A stretch of DNA of 64,000 nt from Candidatus Methylacidiphilales bacterium (GCA_028713655.1 JAQTNW010000003.1:70477-134476), one strand, 5' to 3'. Numbered from the stretch's first letter, positions 33,322-41,981 are shown. Translations and numbers: made by a program. Notes: a model not told the origin generated them from the sequence alone.

Positions 33322-35142
33322 CTATCGCAATAGGATTGATGGCATTTTCCGGCTGTTATGCAGGTACCAACCGAGTACGATCAAAGCCCACAGTCGTGAC
33401 CAATGAAGTTTTCGCTTGGAAAAGCTGTCGAGGAGAAGATTAACTTTGTCCGGATCGAGGTCAAGTTGATGTTGTGCGTACTGCAGTCCTTCCATGCTGA
33501 ATTGATTGAGCGGGCCCCGGATCCATTTGTCCATTGGCAATGCAAAACCCATTTTGGGCCTGTCATAGATTGTTTCTGGAATAAGATCGCGGCAGCTCTC
33601 CACCAAGAGGGCTTTTGTTTCTCCAGGAGCACTTTTGATTGTTCCGGGCAGGGAGAGCGCGTATTCCACCAGTTTGTGGTCCAGATAAGGAACCCGCAAT
33701 TCAAGCGAAACCGACATGCTCATTTGATCACAGTCCCGTAAAAGCATATCCCGCATATAATGCCGGATTTCGACCCAACTGATGCGGGTAAACTCATCAA
33801 AATGATCCGGGGGTTCATCTATTTGAAAATGCGGCGTCGGCAGATTGCATTGTTGCAGAAGATAACTTCCCCAGATGCGTCGCCACCAAAGGTCGAACAT
33901 GGCTGCATCCGCAGTTACCGGTATGTCGCGAAGGAGGTGCCGGGCTTTGCCCATGAGGATCATGAATTCGGTCAGAATCCGCGGGGCATAGGCCAAATAT
34001 TTCAAGCGTGGAAGCGCAAGGAATTGAGGATAGCCACCAAAGAGTTCGTCCCCTCCCAATCCACTGAGAACAACTTTATAGCCTGCTTTGGCAACCTCGC
34101 GTACAACGATATAGGTATTAATGGCGTCAACGGTTGGAAGATCCATTACGCCAATCGCTTCCTGGACATTTTTCAGCACCTCATTTTCATCCAAAATGAT
34201 ATGATGATGACGGGTTTGATATTGATCCGCTATCATTTGCGCGTAAGCGCTTTCATCCAACTCGGTCTCCCTAAAACCGACGGAAAAGGTGTTGATTTTG
34301 CCCGGCATGTGCCGGCTAGCCAGCGCGGTGATGATGGAAGAATCAATTCCGCCACTCAACATGGTGGAGATTGGAACGTCGGAGTTAAGGTGTTCACGGA
34401 CGGAAATATCCAGAAGCCGACGAATTTCCTGGGCGGCTTCCTGCCGGGATGGAGGAGATTGTCGAGGGAGAGGCAGTGACGGTTGCCAAAATTTCCGAAA
34501 TCTATCCGGGCCGTTTTTATCGATCCATTGGCTGGAGGCCACTGGAAATTCATGAATATCCGGAAAAAGCAGGGTATGGTGGGGGCAGCAACCGGATTGC
34601 AGATAGGCTGCTGCTGTGTGTTGGGTTGGCTGCTTTATCCCAGGGATGGACGAGGTCAAACAGCGTATTTCGGAAGCAAAACAGCAGGAATATTCCGAAT
34701 GATGATAGTAAAGGGGCTTGATTCCAAAGCGGTCGCGCGCCAGCCAGATTGCGTCGCGCGCGGCGTCGTAAATGGCAAAGGCGAACATTCCCTTGAGCCG
34801 TGACAGCATGGATTCACCCCAATGTTGGTAGGCAAGTAAAAGGGTTTCCGTATCGCTAGTGCCCCTGAAGTTTTCCCCCTTGGCGGTCAAAAGCTTTCGC
34901 AATTCGAGATGATTATAGATTTCGCCGTTGAAGACAATGCAATTGCTTGTTTGCGGGTCGAGCATCGGCTGGGCGCCGGTCGGAGAAAGGTCCATAATTG
35001 CAAGGCGGGTATGGCCGAACCAGACGCGGCCGGAGGAGGAAGTCCATTCTCCTTCGGAATCAGGACCGCGGTGCCGCAAAGTCGCCAACTTAAGCGCTCG
35101 CGCTGTGGATTGGTAAAAATATGCCCCGGCTATCCCACACAT
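33322..35142 (-). CDS. asnB: Glutamine-hydrolysing asparagine synthase
   Basis: The product has 606 residues. It starts MCGIAGAYF with Cys2 as the amidotransferase nucleophile; RHRGPDSEGEW, GHTRLAI and FNGEIYNH are glutaminase motifs. The synthetase domain has SGGIDSSIITALA (PPi loop) and SLELRVPYLDHKLVEYAL. In glycan clusters such AsnB proteins often amidate a sugar acid or peptide instead of making Asn; that use here is inference. It is the first gene of the minus-strand group. Confidence 0.9.
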   Translation of the reverse strand: MCGIAGAYFYQSTARALKLATLRHRGPDSEGEWTSSSGRVWFGHTRLAIMDLSPTGAQPMLDPQTSNCIVFNGEIYNHLELRKLLTAKGENFRGTSDTETLLLAYQHWGESMLSRLKGMFAFAIYDAARDAIWLARDRFGIKPLYYHHSEYSCCFASEIRCLTSSIPGIKQPTQHTAAAYLQSGCCPHHTLLFPDIHEFPVASSQWIDKNGPDRFRKFWQPSLPLPRQSPPSRQEAAQEIRRLLDISVREHLNSDVPISTMLSGGIDSSIITALASRHMPGKINTFSVGFRETELDESAYAQMIADQYQTRHHHIILDENEVLKNVQEAIGVMDLPTVDAINTYIVVREVAKAGYKVVLSGLGGDELFGGYPQFLALPRLKYLAYAPRILTEFMILMGKARHLLRDIPVTADAAMFDLWWRRIWGSYLLQQCNLPTPHFQIDEPPDHFDEFTRISWVEIRHYMRDMLLRDCDQMSMSVSLELRVPYLDHKLVEYALSLPGTIKSAPGETKALLVESCRDLIPETIYDRPKMGFALPMDKWIRGPLNQFSMEGLQYAQHQLDLDPDKVNLLLDSFSKRKLHWSRLWALIVLGWYLHNSRKMPSILLR

Positions 35143-35359
35143 GTGAATTTATCCAAAAAGCTGTTTAAAAATTCAGAAATGTCATACCAAGGGCAAGGCC
35201 CCTCTGCTCCATATCACGCAGGCTATGGCAAAATTATTGCAGATACAATCTTTTCTGTTTGTGCCGCGTGGGATTCCTTGCTCACGGGAGATGGATGAAA
35301 GTGCATGGTCGAATTTTCTGCGAATCCAGTTGGACAGCTTCTTTGAAAAAAGATAATGT

Positions 35360-36088
35360 GTGACTCTTGTGAAGGGCAAAGAACAACGGATTTTTGTAAA
35401 AACCATCCTGATCTTTACCAGTGTTTTGATTGTGGGTTTGATCGTATCCGGGGTCTATCAAATTCATGTGATTGGAAGGGCCATGGACGCCTACGAAAGC
35501 GTGGTCACGTCGGACGTGTCCGTATTGAACCATCTTCAGTCACTGACCGCCTATAACGCAGATTATCACCGCTACACAGGCCGTCTGTGCACGGCCATCC
35601 TTGACGGCAAACAAGCGGAACAAACCGAACACCTGCTGCACCTGCAAGGGATCAAACAAAATTACAACAATGAATTTAATGCTGTTAAGGGCATGCTAAG
35701 TGATGAGAAATTCAGGGATTGTCTGAAGAAACTGGAAAAAGCCAGGGCAGCGTATGAAGACATCAGGGAAAAATTATTGGAGTTATCCAGGGAAGGCCGA
35801 CGAAGTGAAGTGGAGAAACTTCGAGCAACACAACTGATTCCCACTTATGAAATGGGTGAGGCATGTGAAAACGATCTGGGCGATCTGATTGAAGCGGGTG
35901 CCAAACAAAACAGCGATCTGAAAATCCATGAACTCAAGAAGGATCAAATCATCCTGTCTGTTTTAACGTTTTGGCCGCTCATCGCGGTGTTGTTGCTGTT
36001 TATTATAATCCTGGGTATTGGCGCATGGTTGTGGTGGTATTTCCCTGATGAGGGAGGCGTGATTATGCGTGGTTCCTATCGGGAGTGA
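35360..36088 (+). CDS. Four-helix-bundle sensor-like membrane protein (MCP N-terminal type)
   Basis: The product has 242 residues from GTG 35360. An N-terminal helix (FVKTILIFTSVLIVGLIVSGVY), then a ~165-residue periplasmic helical region (NADYHRYTGRLCTAILDGKQ to KIHELKKDQ), then a second helix (FWPLIAVLLLFIIILGIGAW), as in the 4HB_MCP sensor domain. After the second helix only about 20 residues follow; there is no HAMP, kinase or methyl-accepting domain. It overlaps the convergent GT4 gene by 26 bases. It may signal through a partner, or the rest may be lost. Confidence 0.6.
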   Translation: MTLVKGKEQRIFVKTILIFTSVLIVGLIVSGVYQIHVIGRAMDAYESVVTSDVSVLNHLQSLTAYNADYHRYTGRLCTAILDGKQAEQTEHLLHLQGIKQNYNNEFNAVKGMLSDEKFRDCLKKLEKARAAYEDIREKLLELSREGRRSEVEKLRATQLIPTYEMGEACENDLGDLIEAGAKQNSDLKIHELKKDQIILSVLTFWPLIAVLLLFIIILGIGAWLWWYFPDEGGVIMRGSYRE

Positions 36089-37247
36089 GTGGCGCCTTGT
36101 TTAGAATGCTGCGGCAAAGTTCCAAGTGTTTTTTGGCAACAGCTTCAGGACCGAGAGCCTGAATCATACGTGAGCGTGTGACTGCAGAAACTGCAGGGTC
36201 GAAATCCCAAAAATACCTTTCTATAGCAGACGCCAACTCTGCTGTATCCTTTTGCGCCACCACGGAACCGTGTCCGAACTTTCTGATATTTTCCGCCATG
36301 GCGGTTCCTTCCGTGACGATGGCCGGAGTTCCAACCAGAAGGGCTTCAATGACTTGGTTGCCGAACATTTCCTCCAGTGAAGGGGCCACCAACAGGCGGC
36401 ATCTGGCAAGAGCTTCGGCAACTTCCAAAGCAGGGCGGATGCCGTGGAGTACCAGACGGTCCCGCAAGAGAGTCCTCATTTTTTCAAGCTCGGAATGCTC
36501 GTATGGGGACGCTGATGCGGATTTGTTTCCAAAAACGTGCAAGGAGATGGTGGATTGCAGTTCCGTGGAACTTTCGAGGGCTTCACGGATCAGGTGAAAT
36601 CCCTTCCTGTGGTCGATGGTGCCCACAAACGCAACGGAATGCGGTTCGCGTGGTTGTACAGGATCAATTTCAAGCAGCCTCGGGTCGAAAGTGTTGGGTA
36701 TGCGGTGAATCTGTAGATGGGGGAAGCGTTCCTGGAGCAGGCGGGCCACATAGTCGCTTTTGGCAATGACATGCGTGGTTTTGCGGAGAGCCAGCCATTC
36801 GCAAAATTCAACCGCTTTGGCGCGGCTGATGAGGCGCGGTTTCAGGTGGCGGTTGATGATGAAATAGCAGCCTTGGGCGGTGACAAGATAGGGCAGTCCG
36901 GTGAATTGGGCGGCTAATGCGTAGGCGTCTTCGGTGCCATGCGCATGGACCAAATCGGGTTTGAGTTTGAGAGCATAGGAACCCATGCGCCGGGCGTCGA
37001 ATTGGAAGAGAGTGGCTGAGCGCAGCGTATCCGGGGCGGCCAGATAATGGACATCAATCCCTTCAATTTGAGCGAGGTAATTACGGGTACTCCCAGGAAC
37101 CTGAACGACCAAAATCGGATCGATGTCGGTGTGTCTCTTTTGGGCCAGGGCGAGATTCAGGACCCAGCGTCCGGGGTGGCATGATATTCTCCCGTATTCG
37201 GGGTGATTTTCCGGTAGTGGCAGATTACAGATATGAACGACGCGCAC
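36063..37247 (-). CDS. GT4-family glycosyltransferase
   Basis: The product has 394 residues: N-domain MRVVHICNLPLPENHPEYGR and KPDLVHAHGTEDAYALAAQF; C-domain SVAFVGTIDHRKGFHLIREA, DRLVLHGIRPALEVAEALAR, LLVAPSLEEMFGNQVIEALL (GT4 signature). Upstream of its start heptamer-period DNA begins at 37254. Confidence 0.88.
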   Translation of the reverse strand: MRVVHICNLPLPENHPEYGRISCHPGRWVLNLALAQKRHTDIDPILVVQVPGSTRNYLAQIEGIDVHYLAAPDTLRSATLFQFDARRMGSYALKLKPDLVHAHGTEDAYALAAQFTGLPYLVTAQGCYFIINRHLKPRLISRAKAVEFCEWLALRKTTHVIAKSDYVARLLQERFPHLQIHRIPNTFDPRLLEIDPVQPREPHSVAFVGTIDHRKGFHLIREALESSTELQSTISLHVFGNKSASASPYEHSELEKMRTLLRDRLVLHGIRPALEVAEALARCRLLVAPSLEEMFGNQVIEALLVGTPAIVTEGTAMAENIRKFGHGSVVAQKDTAELASAIERYFWDFDPAVSAVTRSRMIQALGPEAVAKKHLELCRSILNKAPLTPDRNHA

Positions 37248-37253
37248 GATTGA

Positions 37254-37441
37254 GTTTCCAGTGTCCGGGTTGAAGTTTCAAGTTAAAGCGGGGTGTAAAA
37301 AACACGAAATCTACCCGCCTACGCAGAGGGCCGTGGGCGTAAGCCCGCGGATGAATGCGAGGCAAGGGTATCCCGCCATAGTCCGTCAGCCGACGGCGGA
37401 TACGCTTCAGCGAAGTTTCACGCCGAAGAATGTGAAGAGAG
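37254..37441. repeat. Heptamer array plus dispersed repeat in a gene-free gap (37248-37559)
   Basis: Units of the GTTTCAA/GTGTCCG type at 7-base spacing cover 37254-37288. A second repeat type with CCGCCATAGTCCGTCAG and CGGATACGCTTCAGCG covers about 37370-37440; part of it (GGACTATGGCGGGA) also appears near 11381. No gene is seen. Confidence 0.5.
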
Positions 37442-37559
37442 CCCATTCGTAAGGTTGGGGAGCTTCACAGATAACAGAACGCATCTCAAAATTTAAGTGC
37501 GTTCGCACTGGGACTGCATAGGCCTTGATCTTGAAGATGACATCATTTACAGTACATGT

Positions 37560-37913
37560 ATGAAGCAGACCCAAGAATCTTTGAGCATCTTGGATGATGC
37601 AACGGATCAATGGATTCGAGATTCTGGAAATCGTTTGGCCGAAGTGACAGGTGCCAAATTGGTTCTGCTTTTTGGTTCGTTGGCGTATGGGGTGGCGGAT
37701 GCGGATAGTGATGCCGATTTTTGTTGTGTGGTTCCAAATGGAACCAATCTCAGGAAAGCAAGCCGGGATGCCCAGATGGCGTTCTTCCGTCGGAGACGGC
37801 CCATGGATTTTTATCTGATTGAAGAATCGGATTTTTTTGCCGGGAAAACTATTCTTGCCCGTGAAATCAAACGCAGCGGCATTCCTGTTTTTTCTGAAAA
37901 AACCGGCAGATGA
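37560..37913 (+). CDS. MNT-type nucleotidyltransferase (HEPN-partner antitoxin type)
   Basis: The product has 117 residues from ATG 37560. LVLLFGSLAYGVADADSDAD is the GSx10DxD active-site motif of minimal nucleotidyltransferases, with a further Asp in RPMDFYLIEE. Such proteins inactivate HEPN RNase toxins by AMP transfer in MntA-HepT systems. The next frame begins like HepT but stops after 27 residues, so the antitoxin has no functional toxin here. Confidence 0.8.
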   Translation: MKQTQESLSILDDATDQWIRDSGNRLAEVTGAKLVLLFGSLAYGVADADSDADFCCVVPNGTNLRKASRDAQMAFFRRRRPMDFYLIEESDFFAGKTILAREIKRSGIPVFSEKTGR

Positions 37914-37993
37914 GTTCCCAATCCAAGATCGAGGCGGAACGATGGTTGTCTTTCAGCCGGGAAGACTTTGCTGTTGCTGAGCGTTTGAGTTGA
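37910..37993 (+). pseudogene. Truncated HEPN-domain (HepT-like) gene
   Basis: The start overlaps the MNT stop as ATGA. It encodes only 27 residues (start MSSQSKIEAERWLSFSRED, then FAVAERLS), matching the N-terminal helix of HEPN proteins (AxxWLxxAxxDLxxAExL), then TGA at 37991-37993. The rest of the domain, including the Rx4-6H RNase site, is missing; a GT2 gene follows three bases later. Confidence 0.7.
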
Positions 37994-37996
37994 GGA

Positions 37997-38827
37997 ATGA
38001 AATTTTCCATCATTACTCCCAGCTATAATCAGGGCTGCTATATACAAGAAACCATCGAAAGCGTATGCCTGCAGGATTATCCCGAGTTTGAACATATCAT
38101 TGTCGATGGAGGTTCCACGGACCAAACCTTGAATATTTTAAAAGCACATCCGCATTTGCGGTGGATTTCGGAGCAAGACGAGGGGCAATAGGATGCCGTG
38201 TGCAAGGGAATCCGCATGGCCGTAGGGGATGTTATTGGTTGGGTAAACTCTGACGATTTTTATTATCCCGGCACTTTCCACTATATTCGGCATATATTCG
38301 AACAGAATCCGGAAATTGATGTGATCAGCGGGGATTACAGTTTTGTTGATGCCGATGGAAGGATTCGTTCTGTACACCGTGAGGTGGGGTTTGACAGGAA
38401 TGTTTTTCTTTTTGCTGGAAAATGTTATTTGGCAAATTCCGCAATGTTTTTTCGGGCTTCCCTGTTGAAAAAGCATGCCGGACCAAGGGAAGATTTGCAT
38501 TATGCGATGGATTATGAACTATATCTGAGGTTGTCGGCCGAAGCGCATTTTTTGCATGCCCGAAGGATTTTGGGGTGTTATCGTTTGCATGATGACAGTA
38601 AAACGGTAAGTGCTTTGCTGCAAATGCAGGAAGAAACAAAACGCGTGCAAGAAGAATATTTGGAGCGTTTCAGGGCAACGGGGGATTGGATGTCAAACCC
38701 GTTGGCTTGCCGATTAATGAAGCCAATCGCCATGGCGCGGAGGATTTTGCTCAAAGCGCGCGGTGGTTGTTATTTCCCGAAAAAACCCCCGGCGTATGCC
38801 TTGGATTTCAAAAGGAGTGCCGCATGA
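37997..38827 (+). pseudogene. GT2 glycosyltransferase with an in-frame TAG stop
   Basis: One frame of 276 codons reads as a GT2 enzyme: FSIITPSYNQGCYIQETIES, HIIVDGGSTDQTLNIL, then SEQDEGQ, TAG at 38189-38191, then DAVCKGIRMAVGDVIGWVNS, NSDDFYYPGTF (acidic site), DYELYLRLSAEAHFL and a C-terminal tail. Relatives have EQDxGQxDAxNKG, so the stop replaces one residue only. No restart codon yields a complete domain. It could be a recent nonsense mutation, a sequencing error or readthrough. Confidence 0.8.
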
Positions 38828-39342
38828 AATCCATTTTTCAGGACTGGCGGGCCAATCATGGCAATCTCAAAGGTCGTTTGATTTTGCTCCTTTTTAGGCT
38901 GGCTCATGCGATCCGGCATGCGCATCCGATGATATTGTTCCTTGTGTGGCCCTATCTTCCTTTTTATCGGTTGGGTGTGGAATGGGTTTTGGGCATTGAA
39001 CTTCCATGGAAGCTGCGGATTGGCCCCGGCTTAAAGCTTTACCATGGGCAGGGATTGGTTGTGAATGACGGCTCGATTTTGGGTGCAAATTGCACCTTGC
39101 GAAATGGCACTACCATTGGTCATAAAATTTTGGCGAATGGCTTTGTCAGTGGTTGTCCAATTTTAGGAGATGAAGTGGATGTTGGCGCACAAGCGGTTTT
39201 GCTGGGGCCGATCCGGGTGGGGAATCATGCGGTTATTGGGGCGGGCGCTGTGGTGGTTAAGGATGTCCCGGATTATGCCGTGGTGGTCGGCAATCCGGCA
39301 CGGGTAATTCGCATCAAAGCACAAGACTCAGGCGCTATTTAA
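38824..39342 (+). CDS. Serine acetyltransferase-like hexapeptide acyltransferase
   Basis: The product has 172 residues from ATG 38824 (ATGA overlap with the GT2 frame). After a hydrophobic N-terminal region (MILFLVWPYLPFYRLGVEWV) come hexapeptide repeats: IGPGLKLYHGQGLVVNDGSI, NGTTIGHK, PILGDEVDVGAQAVLLGPI and NHAVIGAGAVVVKDVPDYAV. It resembles WcaB/CysE-like sugar acetyltransferases in glycan clusters more than true CysE. It overlaps the convergent GT4 gene by 4 bases. Confidence 0.85.
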   Translation: MKSIFQDWRANHGNLKGRLILLLFRLAHAIRHAHPMILFLVWPYLPFYRLGVEWVLGIELPWKLRIGPGLKLYHGQGLVVNDGSILGANCTLRNGTTIGHKILANGFVSGCPILGDEVDVGAQAVLLGPIRVGNHAVIGAGAVVVKDVPDYAVVVGNPARVIRIKAQDSGAI

Positions 39343-40601
39343 ATAGACAGGCAGGCTTTCATCTTTTCAACAAAAGCTGCTGCCTGATAATTTTTTAAAA
39401 AGTGATTACGTAGTTCCCAAGCCCGGCAACTTTCTTCCAAAGCAAGGCCGAAAAGGGCGGCAGCCAGACTCTTGGGATCTTTTGGGGGTACTATCGAGGG
39501 ATATCCGGCAGGCAGGCAGAGCTCGATACCCTTCCAGGAAGTGAGAACGATTTCCAGTCCATAGGACATGGCCTCCAAAATGGTTACCGGAAAAACTTCA
39601 TTGGGATAGTAACTTGGGAAACAGAGGCAGTCGGAGGTTTTTAATAAATAGTCTTTTTCTTCTCCGCTCACAAAGCCTGCGTAGCGTACTGCACTTTGTG
39701 TCCAAGGCTTGGCCAATTGCAGATCTGGGTGAGCGATACGGGTTTCAAATTCGCAGCGCTCAGATTCGGACATGAATTGCCCGGCGACGGTAAGCGAAGC
39801 CTGCGGTTTCAAGTTTTGGTTTTTCAGTTTTGAGTTAAGAAGGGCGATGGCGTCGATGGCGTCGAAGAGGCCCTTTTCCCGCGTGCAGTGGGCTAAAAAC
39901 AATACACGGTAGTTTTCTGTTTCCGGTTTCGGGCTTCCGGCTTCCGACTTTTGCCGAAGATGGAGAAGGGTCTGGCGGCGTTGTTGGCGCTGAGGCAGTA
40001 TAGAGGATTCGAAATCCGGGCATGGATCAGGTATGCCGTTGGGAATAACAACCAGTTTCCTAGGCATAAAAATATCCGCATCCTTCCGGCTGTATTCCGT
40101 CAAGACGATACTGAGGTCCGCGCGGCCCAATAAGAATTGGGTGAGTCGTCCGATGGCCTTTTGCCAGGTCGAGCCGGATTCCAATGCGTTGCCTACAAAA
40201 GAGCCTAATCCCGAAGAATGCCAATGTAGGATCAATTTTGGGAAAAATGGTCGGCAAAGAACCATGACAATCCAGTCTCGCAAAATGGCAGAGGCTTTGG
40301 CAGGGGCCGGAACGTAATAGAGAACATTGGCCCCGTAGCGGATTCGGCACCAGATTGCTTCCAAGCAATGACTGCACAGGCGGAATAGCTTGCCAATTTT
40401 CACTCTTCCGACGTCTTCCATCGAGGCAGAGACCCGGGCATTCACATGGAAAACCCTGACATCCGGATTTTCCATGTGAATGCCCGTCGTGAGCTGTGGG
40501 CAGTACCTGAAGTCACCACCCAACCCCCTTATCATGAGTTGCACCATGTAGCTTTGCCCATGGTGTGGCGGAGGCGTGTGGGCAAAAACAAGCAGCTTCA
40601 T
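39339..40601 (-). CDS. GT4-like glycosyltransferase with two in-frame heptamer insertions
   Basis: The product has 420 residues from ATG 40601 (MKLLVFAHTPPPHHGQSYMV). C-domain motifs: VLFLAHCTREKGLFDAIDAI, SLTVAGQF, SDCLCFPSYYPNEVFPVTIL and AMSYGLEIVLTSWKG. Residues about 217-231 (SEAGSPKPETENYR region) and 255-266 (NSKLKNQNLKPQ region) are encoded by 7-base-period DNA (39911-39952 and 39805-39839) and look like extra loops. A perfect 19-base inverted repeat lies in the N-terminal third. The frame is intact throughout. Confidence 0.82.
   Translation of the reverse strand: MKLLVFAHTPPPHHGQSYMVQLMIRGLGGDFRYCPQLTTGIHMENPDVRVFHVNARVSASMEDVGRVKIGKLFRLCSHCLEAIWCRIRYGANVLYYVPAPAKASAILRDWIVMVLCRPFFPKLILHWHSSGLGSFVGNALESGSTWQKAIGRLTQFLLGRADLSIVLTEYSRKDADIFMPRKLVVIPNGIPDPCPDFESSILPQRQQRRQTLLHLRQKSEAGSPKPETENYRVLFLAHCTREKGLFDAIDAIALLNSKLKNQNLKPQASLTVAGQFMSESERCEFETRIAHPDLQLAKPWTQSAVRYAGFVSGEEKDYLLKTSDCLCFPSYYPNEVFPVTILEAMSYGLEIVLTSWKGIELCLPAGYPSIVPPKDPKSLAAALFGLALEESCRAWELRNHFLKNYQAAAFVEKMKACLSI
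39805..39952. repeat. Two heptamer arrays inside the GT4 coding sequence
   Basis: 39805-39839 holds five units of the AGTTTTG type and 39911-39952 holds six units of the GGCTTCC type, all at 7-base spacing. Both are multiples of seven bases long but leave the frame open. Between them is ordinary GT4 sequence. Confidence 0.75.
40435..40486. repeat. Perfect 19-base inverted repeat inside a coding sequence
   Basis: The arms are 40435-40453 (starting CGGGCATTCACATGG) and 40468-40486 (its exact reverse complement) with a 14-base loop. They encode the region around IHMENPDVRVFHVNAR of the GT4 protein. The stem would be very stable in mRNA or single-stranded DNA. Confidence 0.9.
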
Positions 40602-40760
40602 GTTGTCATGAAGTGTCATTTGTCCCCGGCAGTTGGTCAAGGGCGAAGGGGGCAGCATACTGAAATTGGATGCCTGAGGGCTGAGGGCGGAGAGAGTCGG
40701 CTGGCAAGTTGTGTTGCCTCAAGCAAAAAACAACTGCCGAAGGGAGTCCGGAGCGGGTTT

Positions 40761-40802
40761 AAGTTTAGCGTGTTAAGTTTAATTTGAGCTGTTAAAGTTT
40801 GC
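40761..40802. repeat. Heptamer array running into a GT2 start codon
   Basis: Six units of the AAGTTTA/CTGTTAA type at 7-base spacing end at the presumed start (TTG 40799 or GTG 40805) of the GT2 gene. A second, G-rich run (GCCTGAG, GGCTGAG, GGCGGAG) is at 40672-40692. The gap 40602-40798 has no other feature. Confidence 0.7.
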
Positions 40803-41737
40803 ATGTGTCGAATTCTCCCAGGGTGGTGGCGGTGATCGCAACGTATCGCCGCGAGGCGGAGTTGCGCCGTTTATTGCGCGAGTTGCAGGGCCAAACGCAG
40901 CCTCTGGCGGGAGTGGTCGTGGCGGACAATGCCGCCGAAGAGGAGCTTCAGCGGCTAATCGCCAATCGCCAATCGCCAATTTCAAGTTTTCAAGCCGTCT
41001 ATCTGCCGGTGCCGGGGAATCCCGGTTGCGGGGCGGGTTTGAAGGCGGCGGAGGAGGAAGCCTTGCGGCGGTTTCCCGAGCTGACGCATGTTTGGATTTT
41101 GGATGATGACGCCGTGCCGCCACCGGACTGTCTTGCAAAGCTGCTTGCCGTTTTGGAGGCGGGCGCCGCGGAACTGGCCGCTCCGCTCTTGTCAGATTCC
41201 AACGGCAAATTATGGGCGTTTCCCGAACCTCTGGATGTCGGCCAGAGGCGTGTGATCCGCAGTTGTGAAACACCCGGGGACGCTTTGAAAAAATTCGGAG
41301 CCGCGCCGCACCGGCTTTGCTGGTGCACCGGAACCTGCCTGCTGGTGACACGCCTGGCGTTAGAGACAAGTGGTTTGCACCGGGATGATTTTTGGATGCT
41401 GGGGGAGGATTTGGAATTTTCCATGCGGATCAGCGCCCGGATGAACGCGGTGTTTTCGTGCGGGATTGTGGTGCCCCATTTGCCTCCCGAACCGCCGGAT
41501 GCGATAGCCGCAGCGAAGGTTCACCGCGCCAAATTTTTGGCCTTGCTGCAGAACCTCAGCTATTTGGGTTTCCGTAAAACACACGGGTTCCACATGCGCC
41601 GTTATGTGGCCGGGAATATCCGCCGTTATTTCCGGACGTTCGGGTTTTCGCGGGCAACCTTCACGGAAGCGGGGCTGGCTTTTTGGCATGGGGCGGTCCT
41701 GGGCGAACCGGCTGGGAAAAAAGCGGGCAAAAACTGA
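40799..41737 (+). CDS. GT2-family glycosyltransferase with in-frame heptamer insertion
   Basis: The product has 312 residues from TTG 40799, or 310 from GTG 40805. VVAVIATYRREAELRRLLRE opens a GlfT2/WcaA-like GT-A domain. HVWILDDDAVPPPDCLAKLL has the acidic metal site, CWCTGTCLLVTR follows, and GEDLEFSMRI carries the ED(Y/L)E base-like motif. Residues about 53-65 (IANRQSPISSFQ) are encoded by a 7-base array with three AATCGCC units (40957-40977), placed between strand 2 and the next helix. The stop abuts the tRNA-Cys 3' end. Confidence 0.84.
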   Translation: MHVSNSPRVVAVIATYRREAELRRLLRELQGQTQPLAGVVVADNAAEEELQRLIANRQSPISSFQAVYLPVPGNPGCGAGLKAAEEEALRRFPELTHVWILDDDAVPPPDCLAKLLAVLEAGAAELAAPLLSDSNGKLWAFPEPLDVGQRRVIRSCETPGDALKKFGAAPHRLCWCTGTCLLVTRLALETSGLHRDDFWMLGEDLEFSMRISARMNAVFSCGIVVPHLPPEPPDAIAAAKVHRAKFLALLQNLSYLGFRKTHGFHMRRYVAGNIRRYFRTFGFSRATFTEAGLAFWHGAVLGEPAGKKAGKN

Positions 41738-41808
41738 GGCGGAGACCGGAATCGAACCGGTGAATGGGGCTTTTGCAGAGCCCTGCCTTACCACTTGGCT
41801 ACTCCGCC
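41738..41808 (-). tRNA. tRNA-Cys (GCA anticodon)
   Basis: On the minus strand the acceptor GGCGGAG pairs with CTCCGCC, the anticodon arm is GGGCT-CTGCAAA-AGCCC, and the T-arm is ACCGG-TTCGATT-CCGGT. U73, the Cys identity base, is provided by the next base. CCA is not encoded (the bases are CAG), so it must be added. The 3' end overlaps the stop codon of the plus-strand GT2 gene. Confidence 0.95.
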
Positions 41809-41981
41809 CGAAAGGGCTGTTCAAAACAGCCATGCCACTTTGAAAGGAGGAGATATCGTCCCTGATTTTTGGATTTTGGCAAGAAGCTAACCTGCATATT
41901 TCATGCTCATTTTAATAATCAACCTGTTGAGCTGTGGCGCAACAGTGGGAAGACACGCACTGAACGCTATGCAGGTTGTTG

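Noticed and set aside
35143..35359. Minus-strand frame with LFSKKLSNWIRRKFDHALSS in the gap between asnB and the sensor-like gene
   Set aside because: No family is recognised and the start would lie inside the opposite gene; not enough support.
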